DNA of 64,000 nucleotides from positions 84,057 to 148,056 of the forward strand of contig PBUB01000035.1 of the NCBI GenBank assembly GCA_002729885.1, written 5' to 3'. Shown piece by piece: positions 1 to 10,100 of this stretch. The notes beneath the pieces are model-generated. The model did not search any database and was not told the origin of the DNA. It saw nothing but the letters and a program-made list of their open reading frames with translations. How positions within the stretch are numbered: the first letter of the stretch is position 1; the number at the start of each line of letters is the position of its first letter. The stretch is from Spirochaetaceae bacterium. Its GTDB lineage: Bacteria; Spirochaetota; Leptospiria; Leptospirales; Leptonemataceae. The position numbers and the translations under genes are program-made.

Positions 1-172
1 TGCCTTCATCTGGCTTGATGTAACCGGCCAGCATACGCATTGTGGTGGTCTTGCCTGCCCCGTTGGGCCCCAGCAAACCCACTACTCCGCGGCCTGGCTG
101 AATTTCGAAGGAAACATTCCGCACTGCAACAAAGCTTCCAAAGGAACGCTTTAGACCGGATACCTGAATCAT
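1..172 (-). CDS. ABC transporter ATP-binding protein (N-terminal part)
   Basis: Only the first 57 codons lie in the window; the gene runs off the left edge. The translation starts [12 protein letters not shown] and carries a clear Walker A motif, GPNGAGKT, at residues 35-42, followed by TTMRMLAGY. This is the N-terminus of an ABC-type ATPase that energises export or import at the inner membrane. The wording around the P-loop resembles the GldA/CcmA/NodI-type exporter ATPases, but the signature and Walker B motifs are outside the window, so the substrate cannot be named. The ATG is at 170-172 on the minus strand and no strong ribosome binding site precedes it. The gene diverges from the ferredoxin-NADP reductase gene, and the 93 bases between them must hold both promoters. 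Confidence 0.85.
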   Translation of the reverse strand, partial: MIQVSGLKRSFGSFVAVRNVSFEIQPGRGVVGLLGPNGAGKTTTMRMLAGYIKPDEG

Positions 173-265
173 CTGAGTAGCACATTCGAAAGCCGGTTGC
201 GAATTTCAATCAAAAATGGAGGGATTACTTGACCGACAGACAAATCCATAGAATAGTCCGTTCTC

Positions 266-1153
266 ATGGAACCGGTTACAAATCGCAACCCGCTGGAACG
301 TCTGGAAGCCCCTCCCATGCTCTACAAACCTTCATCGCCGGTAGAAGTTACGGTGATTGAAAATAGCAGATTAACTCCAGAAGACTATTCTGAAGAGATT
401 CGTCATATTGTCCTGGATCTTAAAGGCACAGACTATCGTTTCCTGGAAGGTCAGTCCATGGGTGTGATAGCACCGGGAGAGGATGACCGGGGCAAACCCA
501 ACCGAGTGAGACTGTATTCGATTGCCAGCCCTGCCATGGGTGAGCCAGAAAACCCGTCTCATGTAGCGCTATGCGTAAAGCGAGTGGTCTTCGAAGAAGG
601 GGAAGAAACCTTTTACGGGGTTTGCTCGAACTACTTGTGTGACGTTAAGCCCGGAGATAAAGTTAAGATTTCCGGCCCCAACGGAAAGCGATTTGTGATG
701 CCCCGTGATCCAGATGTAGATCTACTGCTTTTCGCAGCAGGTACCGGCATTGCCCCTTTCCGGGGATTCTTTATGCGACTGGCGGGATTACCTCCGGAAG
801 AGCGCTCGAATATCGTGCTGTACTACGGAAGTCGCCGAACAGAGGATCATGTATATTACAATGATATAAATAATGACCTGGGAAACCTGGTTAACTCAAA
901 GAATCTGATTCATTCAGCTCTGTCCAGGCAGGACCCGAACAAGAAGATGCATGTTCAGGATCGCTTTCGCCTGGAATCAGGACCCGTTGAGGAGGCCCTT
1001 AAACGCGGCAACTTCTTGATCTACATCTGCGGAATCAAGGGCATGGAAAAGGGAATAGAAGATGTATTTCGCGATATTGTGGGACCGGATAGCTGGAATC
1101 AAACCAAGCAGGAATGGAAAGAGAAAACCATCTGGAATCAAGAGGTGTACTGA
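266..1153 (+). CDS. Ferredoxin-NADP(+) reductase, plastid type
   Basis: This 295-residue flavoprotein should transfer electrons between ferredoxin (or flavodoxin) and NADP(H). The FAD-binding motif RLYSIASP lies near residue 80, and the NADP-binding glycine motif AGTGIAPFRGFF lies near residue 158. The chain ends in WNQEVY. A C-terminal tyrosine stacking on the flavin is the hallmark of plastid-type reductases, and the enzyme of Leptospira is a known bacterial member of that class. The length matches the soluble family and no signal peptide is seen, so it is cytoplasmic. The partner ferredoxin is not encoded nearby. The ATG at 266 is preceded by no obvious Shine-Dalgarno sequence. The next gene, an alpha/beta hydrolase, follows closely on the same strand and may be cotranscribed. 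The family call is firm; the direction of electron flow in the cell is inference. Confidence 0.93.
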   Translation: MEPVTNRNPLERLEAPPMLYKPSSPVEVTVIENSRLTPEDYSEEIRHIVLDLKGTDYRFLEGQSMGVIAPGEDDRGKPNRVRLYSIASPAMGEPENPSHVALCVKRVVFEEGEETFYGVCSNYLCDVKPGDKVKISGPNGKRFVMPRDPDVDLLLFAAGTGIAPFRGFFMRLAGLPPEERSNIVLYYGSRRTEDHVYYNDINNDLGNLVNSKNLIHSALSRQDPNKKMHVQDRFRLESGPVEEALKRGNFLIYICGIKGMEKGIEDVFRDIVGPDSWNQTKQEWKEKTIWNQEVY

Positions 1154-1211
1154 AAACATCGGAGGACTCTTTCAGAAAATTCTAAACTCACCGCTTCGCA
1201 TATCCCGGTAT

Positions 1212-2096
1212 TTGTGGCATGTGCGGTCTACGATTGCTCCTGTTTCAGTCTGTCTGCTAACCTATCTAATTTCAGGATGCGTTGATTTTCAAAGAAGCCC
1301 GGAGCAAATCAGCTCAGTCCTGGAAAACCGAACCATCCGAAAAGCCAGAGTCTCCTTTCGAGGCTATACAATGGAAGCTCGGGCCGTGGGCCCATCGGAT
1401 GCCCCTCCCGTACTTTTCATTCATGGGTCCCCGGGAAGCTGGGATAACTATCTGGATGTTATACCAAACTTACCGGATTTGCAGCTAATCTTCTTTGACC
1501 GACCTGGATTTGGAGGCAGCCAACCTCTGGAATCCCTTCCAAATCTCAAGCAGCAGGCGAACGCCGCCAGTCAGGTATTGCTGCACTTTTCCAGGGAGCC
1601 TGCCATTGTTGTAGGTCACTCTTACGGGGGCCCCATCGCGCTGGAGATGGCACTTCAGTCAAGAACCCAGGTTCGAGCCCTGGTACTTCTGGGAGCCAGC
1701 GTAGATCCAGAACTGGAAGAGCTTCGCTGGTATAATTACCTTACATCTGCCCTGGAGTTCATGATACCTGGCGCTCTGGTTCGATCCAACGATGAGATGA
1801 TTACGGTAAAACAGCAGCTGGAGATCCAGAAACGTGAGATCCTGAATCCAGGTTCGGAGCCGTTGCCTCCAATCTATGTAATGCATGGAACCGAAGATGG
1901 ACTGGTTCCGGTGGAAAACGTAAACTACATATATGAGTATCCAGGGGCCCATTCGAATCTACTCTGTATCCATGTATTACAGGATCAGAATCATTTTATT
2001 CCCTGGAATCAACCTGTGATGCTGGCCCGGATGATTCAGGCCGCAGTAAAAGGCGAATGCTCTGTTTCTATGGACTATTCGCATGCAACTGAATGA
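1212..2096 (+). CDS. Secreted or lipoprotein alpha/beta hydrolase
   Basis: An alpha/beta-hydrolase fold protein of about 295 residues. The oxyanion region is FIHGSPGSWDNY, the nucleophile elbow is GHSYGG, the acidic residue lies in MHGTEDGLVP and the catalytic histidine in QNHFIPWNQP. The reading frame is open back to 1062, inside the upstream reductase gene, but a 90-base overlap is unlikely. Starting at TTG 1212 gives a compact N-terminus, WHVRSTIAPVSVCLLTYLISGC, that looks like a lipoprotein signal peptide ending in a cysteine at a lipobox (LISGC). A GTG at 1221 is an alternative, and GGAGG at 1161-1165 is the nearest ribosome-binding-like sequence. The substrate is unknown; the family includes esterases, haloalkane dehalogenases and peroxidases. 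It is probably anchored to a membrane on the outside of the cytoplasm. Confidence 0.8.
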   Translation: MWHVRSTIAPVSVCLLTYLISGCVDFQRSPEQISSVLENRTIRKARVSFRGYTMEARAVGPSDAPPVLFIHGSPGSWDNYLDVIPNLPDLQLIFFDRPGFGGSQPLESLPNLKQQANAASQVLLHFSREPAIVVGHSYGGPIALEMALQSRTQVRALVLLGASVDPELEELRWYNYLTSALEFMIPGALVRSNDEMITVKQQLEIQKREILNPGSEPLPPIYVMHGTEDGLVPVENVNYIYEYPGAHSNLLCIHVLQDQNHFIPWNQPVMLARMIQAAVKGECSVSMDYSHATE

Positions 2097-2111
2097 TGCA
2101 AATGCTGCATC
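2095..2111. other. Short hairpin overlapping the hydrolase stop
   Basis: GATGCA at 2095-2100 and TGCATC at 2106-2111 form a perfect six-base-pair stem with a five-base loop. It begins inside the stop codon of the hydrolase gene and sits between two convergent genes. There is no T-tract, so it is a weak candidate for a transcript end. Confidence 0.3.
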
Positions 2112-2126
2112 GCTGCCGGTGTCTAC

Positions 2127-3101
2127 TCACTGTTCGTCTCTATAAGGGCTGAGCCCGGGAGGCGGTTGATGCACCTTCTTATGATTTAAAAGATCTGTGA
2201 GATCATGACGAAATCCATACTGACTCTGCAGGCGAATGGCTCGCTGTAGCAGCTCTTGCTTTCCGGGCTCCTTTCCATCAAAGGCAATGACAATTCTGCT
2301 GGAATTGGAATGGCTGTAATAGGTATGAGTATGTTCAAATACGCGGCGCAAGGTCACGATGCTTCGATCGTGGACCTCATCGTCATAGATGTTCAGAAAT
2401 AGTACGCCCCCTGGTCGCAGGATGGACTTTACCTCTTTATAGAACTCCAGAGTAATCAGATGCTCTGGAATATAGCCTCCGCCGTAGGCATCTCCCATAA
2501 CCAGATCGTATTTATGCTTCGTTTGCTGCACAAATCTGCGAGCGTCGTCTACGTGAATGTCGTAGTTCACGCCCGGATCTGTTCTAAAGTAGCGGACCGC
2601 CATGGCCGCCACTCCTCCATCGATTTCCACTCCATCTATATACATATCCGGCATATAGCGATGAAAATAGTTGCTCACCGCACCGCCACCCAGACCCAGA
2701 AGTAAAAATCGCTTATGCTCTTTTGCATAAAGCAAAGCTGCAGGAGCAAGTTCGCCATAGGCCAGAACCAATCGATCCGGCTGCGATAGATCGATTTCAG
2801 TTTCTTTATAGAGCGAACCGCCGCGCTTGAAATACAGTACCAGATTGCTCCCTTCTTTTCGCACGACCACGTGGCTGAAGCTGGAACGAAAATCTTCGAT
2901 ATCTCCCTGGGGCAGAGCCTTTAATTGCTCCAGACTCAGCGGCTGGATTTCATTTGGATTTCGTTCTTCCCAGGGCGATGCCTGCAGCAGGCCTGCCGCG
3001 ATAAGGAGAATCGCAAGTAGAATCGGGATTCCTTTTTTCCTGAAAATGTATTTCTTTGCATTTAGTAGATTCATACTCTGTGCCGCAGTCTGGATTTTCA
3101 A
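2127..3101 (-). CDS. Membrane-anchored spermidine-synthase-like methyltransferase fold protein
   Basis: The 324-residue protein has one N-terminal hydrophobic segment (about residues 22-41, GIPILLAILLIAAGLLQA) and then a Rossmann methyltransferase/aminopropyltransferase fold. The nucleotide-binding loop is LLGLGGGAVSNYF, followed by the acidic motif GVEIDGGV and the segment DLVMGDAYGGGYIPEHL. A spermidine synthase would have DxxDP there; this protein has DAYGGG. It therefore belongs to the large group of spermidine-synthase-like fused or secreted proteins whose reaction is not established, and polyamine synthesis should not be assumed. The N-terminus suggests an exported or membrane-tethered domain. 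It is transcribed alone or with the acyl-CoA ligase 173 bases upstream. Confidence 0.75.
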   Translation of the reverse strand: MKIQTAAQSMNLLNAKKYIFRKKGIPILLAILLIAAGLLQASPWEERNPNEIQPLSLEQLKALPQGDIEDFRSSFSHVVVRKEGSNLVLYFKRGGSLYKETEIDLSQPDRLVLAYGELAPAALLYAKEHKRFLLLGLGGGAVSNYFHRYMPDMYIDGVEIDGGVAAMAVRYFRTDPGVNYDIHVDDARRFVQQTKHKYDLVMGDAYGGGYIPEHLITLEFYKEVKSILRPGGVLFLNIYDDEVHDRSIVTLRRVFEHTHTYYSHSNSSRIVIAFDGKEPGKQELLQRAIRLQSQYGFRHDLTDLLNHKKVHQPPPGLSPYRDEQ

Positions 3102-3274
3102 CTGAAGGGGAAATCTCTATACTCTATTAATATATGGAGAGATCTATCGCAGTGCCCACTATTCTGGAGTTACAATTCATCTCTATGGCCCGGATTCCTG
3201 CACTGTTCTATTCGAGTCTTTGAGATGATTCAGAGGCTGTCTGTATTTACGGATTTGCCCTGGATCAACATGGC

Positions 3275-5227
3275 TTAGTTCTTACCTGCGCTCTGTCTAT
3301 ACATGTTTTCAATCTCATGCCCGTATTTTTCGCTTACAATATTCCGTCGCACTTTAAGGGTTTGCGTTAGCTCTTCGCCGGCTTTGAATGGTTCCGGAAG
3401 AAGATAAAAGGCGCCGATTCGCTCAAAGCTCTTGAAACCTGTTTCCGATCCTACACGACTTCGAATCTCTTTTCTATAGAGTTTCACTATATCTTCGTTC
3501 AGATTATAGTAGGCTGGATCAATGGCTCCCTGAAGATTCATTTCTTTGAGCCGGGCTTCCAGAACGTTATGATCCGGAACAATCAATGCTCCCAGAAATT
3601 TCTTGTCCTGACCAACCACCATTACCTGGTGAATCAATGGACTCTGACTGAGTGCGAATTCCAGAGGCTCCGGTTCAATGTTTTCTCCACCCAGAAGAAC
3701 GATAGTATCTTTGGCCCGACCCGCGAATTTCAGAAGTCCTTCCCTGGTCCAGACCAGAAGATCCCCGGAATCCAGCCATCCATCCTTCAAGGTAGCCCTG
3801 GTCTTTTCTTCGTCTTTATAGTAGCCCTGCATAATATGGGGCCCTTTATGATGACACACACCTTTGATCCCCGGCTTTCGAATTTCATTTCCATGACTGT
3901 CCAGTAGCTTGACCTGAATTCCGGCCACCGGTTTTCCTACGGTTCCAATCACGAAGTTTTTTCCCAGTCGAGCCACAGACACAGCAGATGTTTCGGTCAT
4001 ACCGTAGACTTCAAATATAGGGATTCCAATGGCTGCAAATAGGCGATCTATGTGCTCTGGTAAAGCTCCTGCTCCAGAAACAGCGTAGCGAATCTCTCCG
4101 CCCAGCACTCCTTTGATTTTCTTAAATACCAACCTGGATAGAAGAAAAAGAGGCCATAGCAGTAGCACAATTACGAGGGAAACCAACCGCTCCAGAAGCA
4201 CCAGTATTCCAGGCACTGGCTTTACATGATAGGTCTTACCTCTCATTCGGTCCCAGTGAAATCTAAAGCTCAGAGCCACTTTGCGAAAGAAAAAGAAGAT
4301 TTTCTGTCGCGCAGCGGGAGCCTGACGAACCGTTTCCAGTATCTTGTTGTACATCGCCTCCCAGACCCTGGGCACAGAGAAAAGCACCGTAGGCTTAACT
4401 TCCTGTAAATCCCTGGAGAGACTGGCGATGGAAGTGAACGCAATACTGGATCCGCAGTGAAACAATACGGTTTCCCACATTCTTTCTCCTATGTGCCAGG
4501 GCGGCAGAAATCCCAGAGAGCGATCGCTACTGGTATAGGGGGTTCCCTGCTCTTTAAGAATATGTAATATGGTTCGAGCCTCCCAGGCCAGGTTGGAATG
4601 AGTGAGCATCACACCTTTGGGAGTACCGGTGGTTCCAGAAGTATAAATGATGGTAGCCAGATCCTGAGGCACTACGGCGGCTCCTTCCTTATCCACGGCC
4701 CCGGGATTGCCCTCCAGAAATTCGCGTCCCATTTGTTTCAGCTCTTCCAGTGAGAGAGCGGCCACCTCCGCCGGGATATCCAGTCCCGTTTCATTTTCGA
4801 AGAAGAAAATATACTTCAATCCAGCCAGTTCGCTCAAAGTGCTTTTTAACTTATCATATGCTGCACGATTTTGCAGAAACACCGCTCTCGCTTCCGAATG
4901 CCCGAGAATGTATTTCAGATCATCCGAAGTAGCATCCGTTCCCCGGGGTACGTCCACCATGCCCACAGAGTTTAGCGCTCCGCAAATGCGTAACCATTGC
5001 GGGCCCACATCGGCGATAAGGGCCACTCGATCTCCTTTGCTAAGTTTCAGGGATAACAGACCACCGGCGATGGCGGTAAGATCTTCGTAAAATGCGTGAT
5101 AGGTGGTACTCTGCAGTTCTCCGCTATCGTCACGGAATCGCTGGCAAACAAGATCTGTATGCCGGCCGGAGGATTCCCGGAAAATATGATACATGGTTGC
5201 ATCGGGACTCAACGGATTGAACTTCAT
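3275..5227 (-). CDS. Long-chain fatty acid-CoA ligase (AMP-binding)
   Basis: This 650-residue ATP-dependent acyl-activating enzyme should convert fatty acids to acyl-CoA at the cytoplasmic face of the membrane. The AMP-binding signature YTSGTTGTPKGVMLTHSN is clear. Further on come FEVYGMTETSA, the hinge region GWLDSGD and a C-terminal domain with the lysine-containing TLKVRR segment. A hydrophobic stretch in the middle (VSLVIVLLLWPLFLLSRLVF, about residues 350-370) is typical of the long-chain FadD15/AAE15-like subgroup and could dip into the membrane. I chose the ATG at 5227 rather than the upstream in-frame start at 5266 because it gives MKFNPLSPDATMYHIF, a normal N-terminus for this family. 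It fits the acyl-CoA dehydrogenase and thiolase elsewhere in the window as fatty-acid catabolism. Confidence 0.9.
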   Translation of the reverse strand: MKFNPLSPDATMYHIFRESSGRHTDLVCQRFRDDSGELQSTTYHAFYEDLTAIAGGLLSLKLSKGDRVALIADVGPQWLRICGALNSVGMVDVPRGTDATSDDLKYILGHSEARAVFLQNRAAYDKLKSTLSELAGLKYIFFFENETGLDIPAEVAALSLEELKQMGREFLEGNPGAVDKEGAAVVPQDLATIIYTSGTTGTPKGVMLTHSNLAWEARTILHILKEQGTPYTSSDRSLGFLPPWHIGERMWETVLFHCGSSIAFTSIASLSRDLQEVKPTVLFSVPRVWEAMYNKILETVRQAPAARQKIFFFFRKVALSFRFHWDRMRGKTYHVKPVPGILVLLERLVSLVIVLLLWPLFLLSRLVFKKIKGVLGGEIRYAVSGAGALPEHIDRLFAAIGIPIFEVYGMTETSAVSVARLGKNFVIGTVGKPVAGIQVKLLDSHGNEIRKPGIKGVCHHKGPHIMQGYYKDEEKTRATLKDGWLDSGDLLVWTREGLLKFAGRAKDTIVLLGGENIEPEPLEFALSQSPLIHQVMVVGQDKKFLGALIVPDHNVLEARLKEMNLQGAIDPAYYNLNEDIVKLYRKEIRSRVGSETGFKSFERIGAFYLLPEPFKAGEELTQTLKVRRNIVSEKYGHEIENMYRQSAGKN

Positions 5228-5382
5228 GACCTGAGCATGGCCAGGCCGGCCAGCAGAGCAAGGCATTTCCCGACGGGGATGTCAGAGATGGAACGGACAT
5301 TGATTAGAAGGATGTCCGGCGCCGGAAGGAAGACTACAAGGATCGATAGTCTTTACCAATACTGTTCATGCTTCGCCATTTT

Positions 5383-6684
5383 TTATTCCGCCCGATGGGT
5401 GGCTTCGTCCAGACTGGAAGCAAGCAGAAATCCCAGAATCAAAAGCACCGCGAATACCAGTAGCAGCCACTGAAATCCGCTCTGTCCAAGAAATGCGAAA
5501 CCGGCTGCAGCCGCGGTAAAGAAACCCATAAATGTATTGGCCACCGAAATGTACGTAGAGCGATCCTCTTTCGGAGCATAATCTACCAGGTAAGTTTTTC
5601 GCGCCAGCCGAGCCCCGCTGTATACAATGGAATGAACAAACACCAATCCCAGACAGGCATACGATAACCAGCGATCCTCCAGCCAGAGCGGAAGGATCAA
5701 TGCGGCTACAGCTATGAATACTCCCAGAAGGCAGCTGATCTGTAGCAATTTCCTGGAGGAGTGATCCGCCTGTCTTCCCCAGAACGGACTACTAATCATC
5801 TCCGCCAGTCCTCCCACAAGAATCAACGAGCCCAGCATCCCCACCGAATCGTCCTGACGACCCATAAGCGAAATATAGGGAAGCATAAGCGGAACAAGAA
5901 ATAGAAGTGCACGCACCAGAAGAAACTTGAGGAAGTTACGGTCTCCCCTCAGGATTCCTATTCCTGCCTTTGCCTCCTTCCAGGGATTTCTACCTCCGCC
6001 TGTTGCACCGACGAACTCTACAATTCGTGAAAAGATCAGCGCCGCCATCCACCATAAAGCAGTCGCGACATAGAACAACATCGCATAGATCCATACATCA
6101 TCCGTTCCGCGTACAAAGTACAAAAGGCCCAGACCTGCCGGCACAGAAAGAAGTGCGCCGAAAAGAGCCCTATAGGATAGCATTGTTCCACGCTGGCCAG
6201 AAGGAATGGTTTTGGCGGTTACATCTTTATAGGCCAGGGAAGCAACTCCGCTGGCAATAGCGAAGAGCAAAAAGAGAAAAAAGAGTACCGGAACAGTAAT
6301 CGTATGGTTTCCGCTCTGTATAGCGAGCCCCGAAAAAAGAAGGCATAATCCTTGAATAATTGCCGAAAGAACCCAGACCCACTTTCGCACGTTTAACGTT
6401 CGAATCCTGGCAGAAACGAATAGTTGCGGCAAAAGGGAACCCGCATCCCGGGCCGGAACCAGAAGTCCAATCCAGATTCCAGAAGCACCCAGAGCGGAAA
6501 AAATCCACGGAAGCGTAATCCCGGGATGAATAATTCGTTCTGCAAGCCTGGTTAGAGTTCCATTAATTATGTTTTTGAAGAAGTTACCCGGGCTTTCCTG
6601 GCATGCTTCTTCGGGAATGCTGTCGCATGAACGTAGCTCTTCATCGGTGAGAAATGAATGAACTCGATCCACTGTAGAAGACAC
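5383..6684 (-). CDS. MFS transporter
   Basis: A 433-residue polytopic inner-membrane protein with roughly ten to twelve predicted helices and alternating hydrophobic blocks throughout. The first hydrophobic segment (ITLPWIFSALGASGIWIGLL, about residues 57-76) is followed by repeated major-facilitator-like blocks. A soluble N-terminal stretch of about 50 residues precedes it. The loop GRQADHSSRKLLQISCLLG near residue 305 resembles the MFS loop between helices with its conserved GxxxDxxxRK pattern. Substrate unknown. It lies 155 bases upstream of the acyl-CoA ligase on the same strand and downstream of the PilZ-like and GlgX-MalQ genes, so it may share a transcript with either. No regulatory site was recognised. 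Confidence 0.8.
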   Translation of the reverse strand: MSSTVDRVHSFLTDEELRSCDSIPEEACQESPGNFFKNIINGTLTRLAERIIHPGITLPWIFSALGASGIWIGLLVPARDAGSLLPQLFVSARIRTLNVRKWVWVLSAIIQGLCLLFSGLAIQSGNHTITVPVLFFLFLLFAIASGVASLAYKDVTAKTIPSGQRGTMLSYRALFGALLSVPAGLGLLYFVRGTDDVWIYAMLFYVATALWWMAALIFSRIVEFVGATGGGRNPWKEAKAGIGILRGDRNFLKFLLVRALLFLVPLMLPYISLMGRQDDSVGMLGSLILVGGLAEMISSPFWGRQADHSSRKLLQISCLLGVFIAVAALILPLWLEDRWLSYACLGLVFVHSIVYSGARLARKTYLVDYAPKEDRSTYISVANTFMGFFTAAAAGFAFLGQSGFQWLLLVFAVLLILGFLLASSLDEATHRAE

Positions 6685-6774
6685 AGGTCGATTTCATTTT
6701 CGGTGCCTTACCTATCAACCGGCTTTCGTCCCCTGGGCGCTTCGTCCCACGGGCACTCAGGGGCTTCAGGTGCT

Positions 6775-7119
6775 TCAGGCAAAGTCCAGATCCGGCTGGA
6801 CCGACAGAGTGGTAGCCAGAAGGACATCGCTGAGTATGCGGGGCACTTCAAATTCTACAGACACAGTGTAAAAGAACTGATCTCGGAGCTGCAGACCTTC
6901 TTTTCGCACTATCCTGCCTTTGAATTCGAGCTCGGTTCCGTATCTGGAATCCACGCTGCCTCGAACGCTACGGCTTGTGTCCAATTGCAAATACTCCTTA
7001 CTATCCATCGCAAACAGAGCTCCTGTCTCACTCAGTGAAAGCAGATAGGCCCTGAAAAACTTTCCGCGATGATAGATGCGGACTCGAAAATGAAAAAATG
7101 CCATTGGTTCTGCGTACAT
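6775..7119 (-). CDS. Small PilZ-like domain protein
   Basis: A 114-residue cytoplasmic protein with no signal peptide or membrane segment. The pattern FFRAYLLSLSETGALF followed by a beta-rich stretch (VRGSVDSRYGTELEFKGRIVRKE) recalls the PilZ fold, whose c-di-GMP signature is RxxxR followed by D/NxSxxG. Here SLSETG stands in for the second motif, and the arginine cluster is only approximate (FHFRVRI). Nucleotide binding is therefore doubtful and the call is tentative. It lies 45 bases after the GlgX-MalQ gene on the same strand. An internal ATG at 7104 is an equally good start. Confidence 0.5.
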   Translation of the reverse strand: MYAEPMAFFHFRVRIYHRGKFFRAYLLSLSETGALFAMDSKEYLQLDTSRSVRGSVDSRYGTELEFKGRIVRKEGLQLRDQFFYTVSVEFEVPRILSDVLLATTLSVQPDLDFA

Positions 7120-7164
7120 GCAGATACATTCAGTATTACCTGTTACCCCACCGTTACAGCTTCT

Positions 7165-10100
7165 CTACGATCCAGTTTTTTCCCCGGACGGTGCAGCCCT
7201 TTCCTCCATAACAGCATCCGTAATGGCTCTGTAATACTTACCCTTGCCCAGTTGCTCTATGGAGAGGGGGCTGAGTATCTTCCAGTTTGGATACTGATCC
7301 ACCGTTCCAGGCATATTGGGCTGATGCAAATCCCCGGTAAGATCATTCATAGAAACCAGAACCAATCGAGAAGAACTACGGGCCAACGCACGATGAATGG
7401 CCACAGAAAGAGTCACAAGCTCCGAATCCGATGGCATTTCCTCATTGCCTTCGGCGAAATCTGCGGCATGCGCTGCCAGAGAGCTTAGCTTTTCTGCGGT
7501 AGCTGGCTCCACAACCTTCTGATCCAGTAGATATCTCAGGATATGGTTTCGGTCGTTTTTCCTTTCCTCCAGGGCCGCCGCAGCATCTTCTTCCTGGCGA
7601 AATCTCTTGCATTTCTTTCGGTCCAGAATATCCACACCCAGCCAGTATCCATTCCAGGTGGGAAGATCATGCGTATTTAGCGTAGCTACGGACAGATTGG
7701 GATAACCTTCCGTTTCGCACAGAGAGCCATCGGCGTTTCTTTCGAAGAATAGAACTTTCCAGGAAAGCATATGTCTCTTTCGCAGTATGTCTTCAATTTC
7801 ATCGGGAACCGTTCCCAGGTCTTCACCGATGACAGTGCATCGGTGAAGATGACTTTCCAGACATAGAAGTGCCGTTAACTCGCGATAGGGATAATAGACA
7901 TAGGTGCCTGCATCCGGATGGACCCAGAAAAGTCGAAACAACCACATTACATGATCCAGACGAAGATATCCATCTTCAATCATGTTGGCTCGCAGTAGAT
8001 CCCTGAATGGACGAAATGCCTTCTTTTTCAGTGCCAGAGGATTCCAGACTCCAATACCCCAGTCCTGACCGGTAGGAGCAAAGAAATCCGGCGGAGCCCC
8101 TGCTCTGGCTTTCTTCGCATAAAGGTCTGGATTGGTTCTGTGATCCGCTCCATCCATGGCAACTCCCACAGCTACGTCGGTGTACAGTCGCAGTCCCTTT
8201 TCCGAAAGCTTCGCACAGACAGAATCGAACTGATCCCTGGCGGCCCAGAATAGATATTCGTAGAATCCCAGCCTGCCTGCGTATTTCTGACGAATCTCGT
8301 TGTCTGTCTTTCCTGCTTTCCAGGCCTTTTCTTCTTCGGAGCCAGACACATCGATCTCCTGCAGCAGTTCGAACATGGCATGCTCATGCAGCTCCGGGTT
8401 CTTCCTTAGATACGATTGCATTCGGTCCTTTCTTGAATGCACCTCTGGATCACCGGAGGTCTGAAATGCATGATAGGCCTTTTCCAGAAGCTCCAGTTTG
8501 ATCTTCATGGATCGAGGATAATCAATGCGATAATTATCCGGTAGAAAGGCAGCTTCCCCTAGAAGTTTATCTCCATCCGGCACGGACCTCCATTCGGGAA
8601 GCAAAGCCGGACCAATGTAGAATGGATGAATCTCCTTGCGAGTAGACGGGTAATAGGGACTTCTCAGTTCAGGATGATTCAAAAACAGTGCATGCAACGG
8701 CGAAAGCCCCAGCACCCGATATCCGTCCTCCGCCAGCTGACCTCCCAGCTCCAGAAGATCATGAAAGTCCCCGGCCCCCACACTACGGGAAGAATGGATG
8801 GAATAAAGCTGCAGAGTTACTCCGGTATCGCGCAAACCATCATCATACACCTGGCCCAGAATGGGATCTCCGTTGGAGGCAACCGCTGGCATTTGACTTT
8901 CGCTTCCATCCTGGGCAGATACAAAACAGCGATCCGGACTTATGACCAGAAGACCACGATCTGCTGCAATGCCATCCTTTAGCAGTTCCAGGATATAGTA
9001 TCCCGGTTTTAGATCTCCTGGCAAAGGAACATGGTAGGCAAAGTACCGAATGTCATCCAGAACTGTGGAACCCTGCTTCCATCGTACTTCCAGAGGTAAA
9101 TGTCTAAAGCTCTCTCCGCTTTCGTACATTATGGTCAGCGCATGACCATCTCTCTCTTCTTCCGGCAGGCGAACCTGGACGTAGCCTTCTTCCGTATCCA
9201 GCTCGCTTTCGAAGCATACGATACAGGAATCCAGAGCGTCGTTCCAGTTCTGCCGCCTTAAATCCAGGCGTACCTCGTCTGGCTTAAATCCATCCGGAAC
9301 CTGCGGCAGTAGTTCACGAATAATTTTCTCCAGTCTCAGACCTTCCAGATTATGGGTCTTGCCGGTTAAGTCCGTAAAATTTCTCAAGATGCCGATTTCG
9401 TCGGCAAGTCTCTGAAGCTCTGGCTCCCTGGATTGACGATCCAGTTCTCTATCCAACCAGCCCTCCTCCGCTTCAAAGATGCATACTCCTTCGGCTCCCA
9501 GAGTAAACCAGGCACCGGGAGGTAGTTCGCGGTGCTCAATTCGTGAGTCTCCGTTATCGGAGTAGCTGCCTTCGGAACAAAGAACACAACGCCAGATTGC
9601 TTGAAACACAGTGGGAATTCGAAAACGAATGGCAGACTTCTCCGGATTAAAGCAGATCAAAAGGCTCCGGCCTTCCATGATGCGCTTTAGATCTGCTCTC
9701 CTTCCAAATTCAGACGGCAACACAACAGAGAATGCAGTTCCTCTTTCATGCCATTGCCTTTCGTCCAGCTCATCGCCTGTGGGCGCCAGCCAGTAAACAT
9801 CTTTGATTTCCGATCCACCGGGATCATATCCAAACAGAAAATTCCTTCTGCGAAGCACCTCATTTCTCTTGCGAATCTCGAGCAGGCTCCGAGTCCAATC
9901 CAGGAGTTCAGATGCCTCTTCGCTGATTTTCCAGTCTGTATAGCTAATGGAATTATCCTGGCAGTATGCGTTGTTATTTCCTCTCTGGGTCCGTCCGCGC
10001 TCATCGCCGGCCAGGAGCATGGGCACTCCCTGGGAGGTAAGCAGAGTTGCCAGGAATGCCTTTTTCATTCGCATCCGACGGGCCTGGATTAGCGGATCGT

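Noticed and set aside
6..209. A short minus-strand frame at the left edge
   Set aside because: It overlaps the ABC ATPase in another frame and lacks any motif; the ATPase with its Walker A motif is the real gene.
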